64,000 nucleotides of DNA. It comes from Planctellipticum variicoloris. GTDB taxonomy: Bacteria; Planctomycetota; Planctomycetia; Planctomycetales; Planctomycetaceae. The stretch lies in the NCBI RefSeq assembly GCF_030622045.1, contig NZ_CP130886.1, forward strand, positions 3,733,557 to 3,797,556, read 5' to 3'. Made by a program: the position numbers and the translations under genes. The notes under the pieces were generated by a model that was not told the origin of the DNA, did no database searches, and saw nothing but the letters and a program-made list of their open reading frames with translations. Shown piece by piece: positions 63,434 to 64,000 of this stretch (position 1 is its first letter; the number at the start of each line of letters is the position of its first letter).

Positions 63434-63931
63434 CTACTGGTTGTCGGTCTTCGCCGTGGGCGCCACGACGCCCGTCAGAACCAGGCGCAGAGCCTGCAGC
63501 TTCTGCAGTCGCGAAATCGGATAAATCCGCACGACTTTACTCTTGTAGGTCAGACGCCCCTCCGGATCAAACGCCAGGAACTCCTTCAGTTCGTCGTTTG
63601 CGTCGCCCGCGTAGAGCGCCGCAAATGTTTCGGGATCGACCCCGCGCCCCGATTCCAGATCGTCCACGACATTCAAACCACCGCAGAGGATGGCGTAGGC
63701 ATTCACCGACTTGGTGGCGGGCACGAGCCGATTTTCGTCTTTCAGGGCCTGCGCGGCCGCGGCCAGCGCTTCCTGGACGCCCACGATTTTCTTTTTGGTC
63801 TCATCCGAGAGTTCCGAGACCTGGTTGTCCTGTGCGGCCAGTTCTCCGGGGCGGCCAATCTGCCACGCCCCCAGAGCATATCCGCTCCCGACCAGGACCG
63901 TCGCCAACGCCGCTCGCTGCAGCCAACGCAT
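63434..63931 (-). CDS. Hypothetical exported protein
   Basis: 165 residues, not recognised. Signal or anchor helix (A-A-L-A-T-V-L-V-G-S-G-Y-A-L-G-A-W), then a helical region (about 37-75) and a compact domain with L-N-V-V-D-D-L-E-S-G-R-G-V-D-P-E-T-F and a later Y-K-S-K-V-V-R-I-Y-P-I. Convergent with the metallopeptidase gene; a shared role is not evident. Confidence 0.65.
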   Translation of the reverse strand: MRWLQRAALATVLVGSGYALGAWQIGRPGELAAQDNQVSELSDETKKKIVGVQEALAAAAQALKDENRLVPATKSVNAYAILCGGLNVVDDLESGRGVDPETFAALYAGDANDELKEFLAFDPEGRLTYKSKVVRIYPISRLQKLQALRLVLTGVVAPTAKTDNQ

Positions 63932-64000
63932 CGCTCGAACTCCTCGCGGTCTCGGAAGCCCGCAGTCTGAAGACAGACGTGTAGAAAGGCTCTGAACAGG

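Noticed and set aside
1-64000. CRISPR arrays, tRNA and rRNA genes
   Set aside because: No regular spaced direct repeats, no T-arm/acceptor pattern and no rRNA-like sequence were found by eye on either strand.

Overview
The window looks like a chromosome segment of a planctomycete (order Planctomycetales by gene content). Two genes encode DUF1559 proteins with the prepilin-like N-terminus and C-terminal H-G-G-A-H...D-G motif that are massively expanded in that phylum. Beside them are TPR proteins paired with CRTAC1/ASPIC-UnbV FG-GAP lipoproteins, transthyretin-like lipoproteins, an LRR lipoprotein, a VWA/STN secreted protein, and many dispersed palindromic repeats. The DNA is GC-rich by eye, and GTG and TTG starts are common. 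No rRNA, tRNA or CRISPR array was found.

Layout. 1-787: a sulfate-type solute-binding lipoprotein cut by the left edge. 1349-12085: a secretome block holding two DUF1559 genes, two transthyretin-like lipoproteins, and two TPR + CRTAC1 pairs on the minus strand. 12754-21129: metabolic and regulatory genes (transketolase, a decayed chimeric pseudogene, HD hydrolase, macro domain, PLP decarboxylase, dienelactone hydrolase, bifunctional-nuclease family, methyltransferase). 21215-29976: a three-gene MotA/TolQ/ExbB + two ExbD-like stator operon, divergent from a 1306-residue protein of unknown function; this is the best candidate for an undescribed system. 30165-38901: acyltransferase, MFS exporter, DUF454, an extremely acidic small protein, purine nucleoside phosphorylase, LRR lipoprotein, UppP, and a CsrA-like mini protein.

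39254-44322 is accessory: a CPXCG protein, orphan hypotheticals, a group II intron with its reverse transcriptase and a recognisable domain V, and several families of palindromic repeats. 44323-51012 runs mainly on the minus strand: a beta-lactamase-fold hydrolase with an unusual C-terminal extension, a DUF447 flavoprotein, ruvC, cysS, and an AddB-like nuclease coupled to a small partner. 54644-57248 runs forward with an S41 protease and tsaD. 57281-63931 holds a TPR protein, a VWA/STN protein, an HEYGH metallopeptidase and a small exported protein.

Functional links that can be inferred: the stator operon genes overlap or are closely spaced and should form one membrane complex; AddB-like and its ATGA-overlapping neighbour are co-translated; ruvC and the AddB-like protein both serve recombination but are separate units. 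Most other adjacencies look incidental. All functional calls come from reading motifs and family knowledge; no database search was run.
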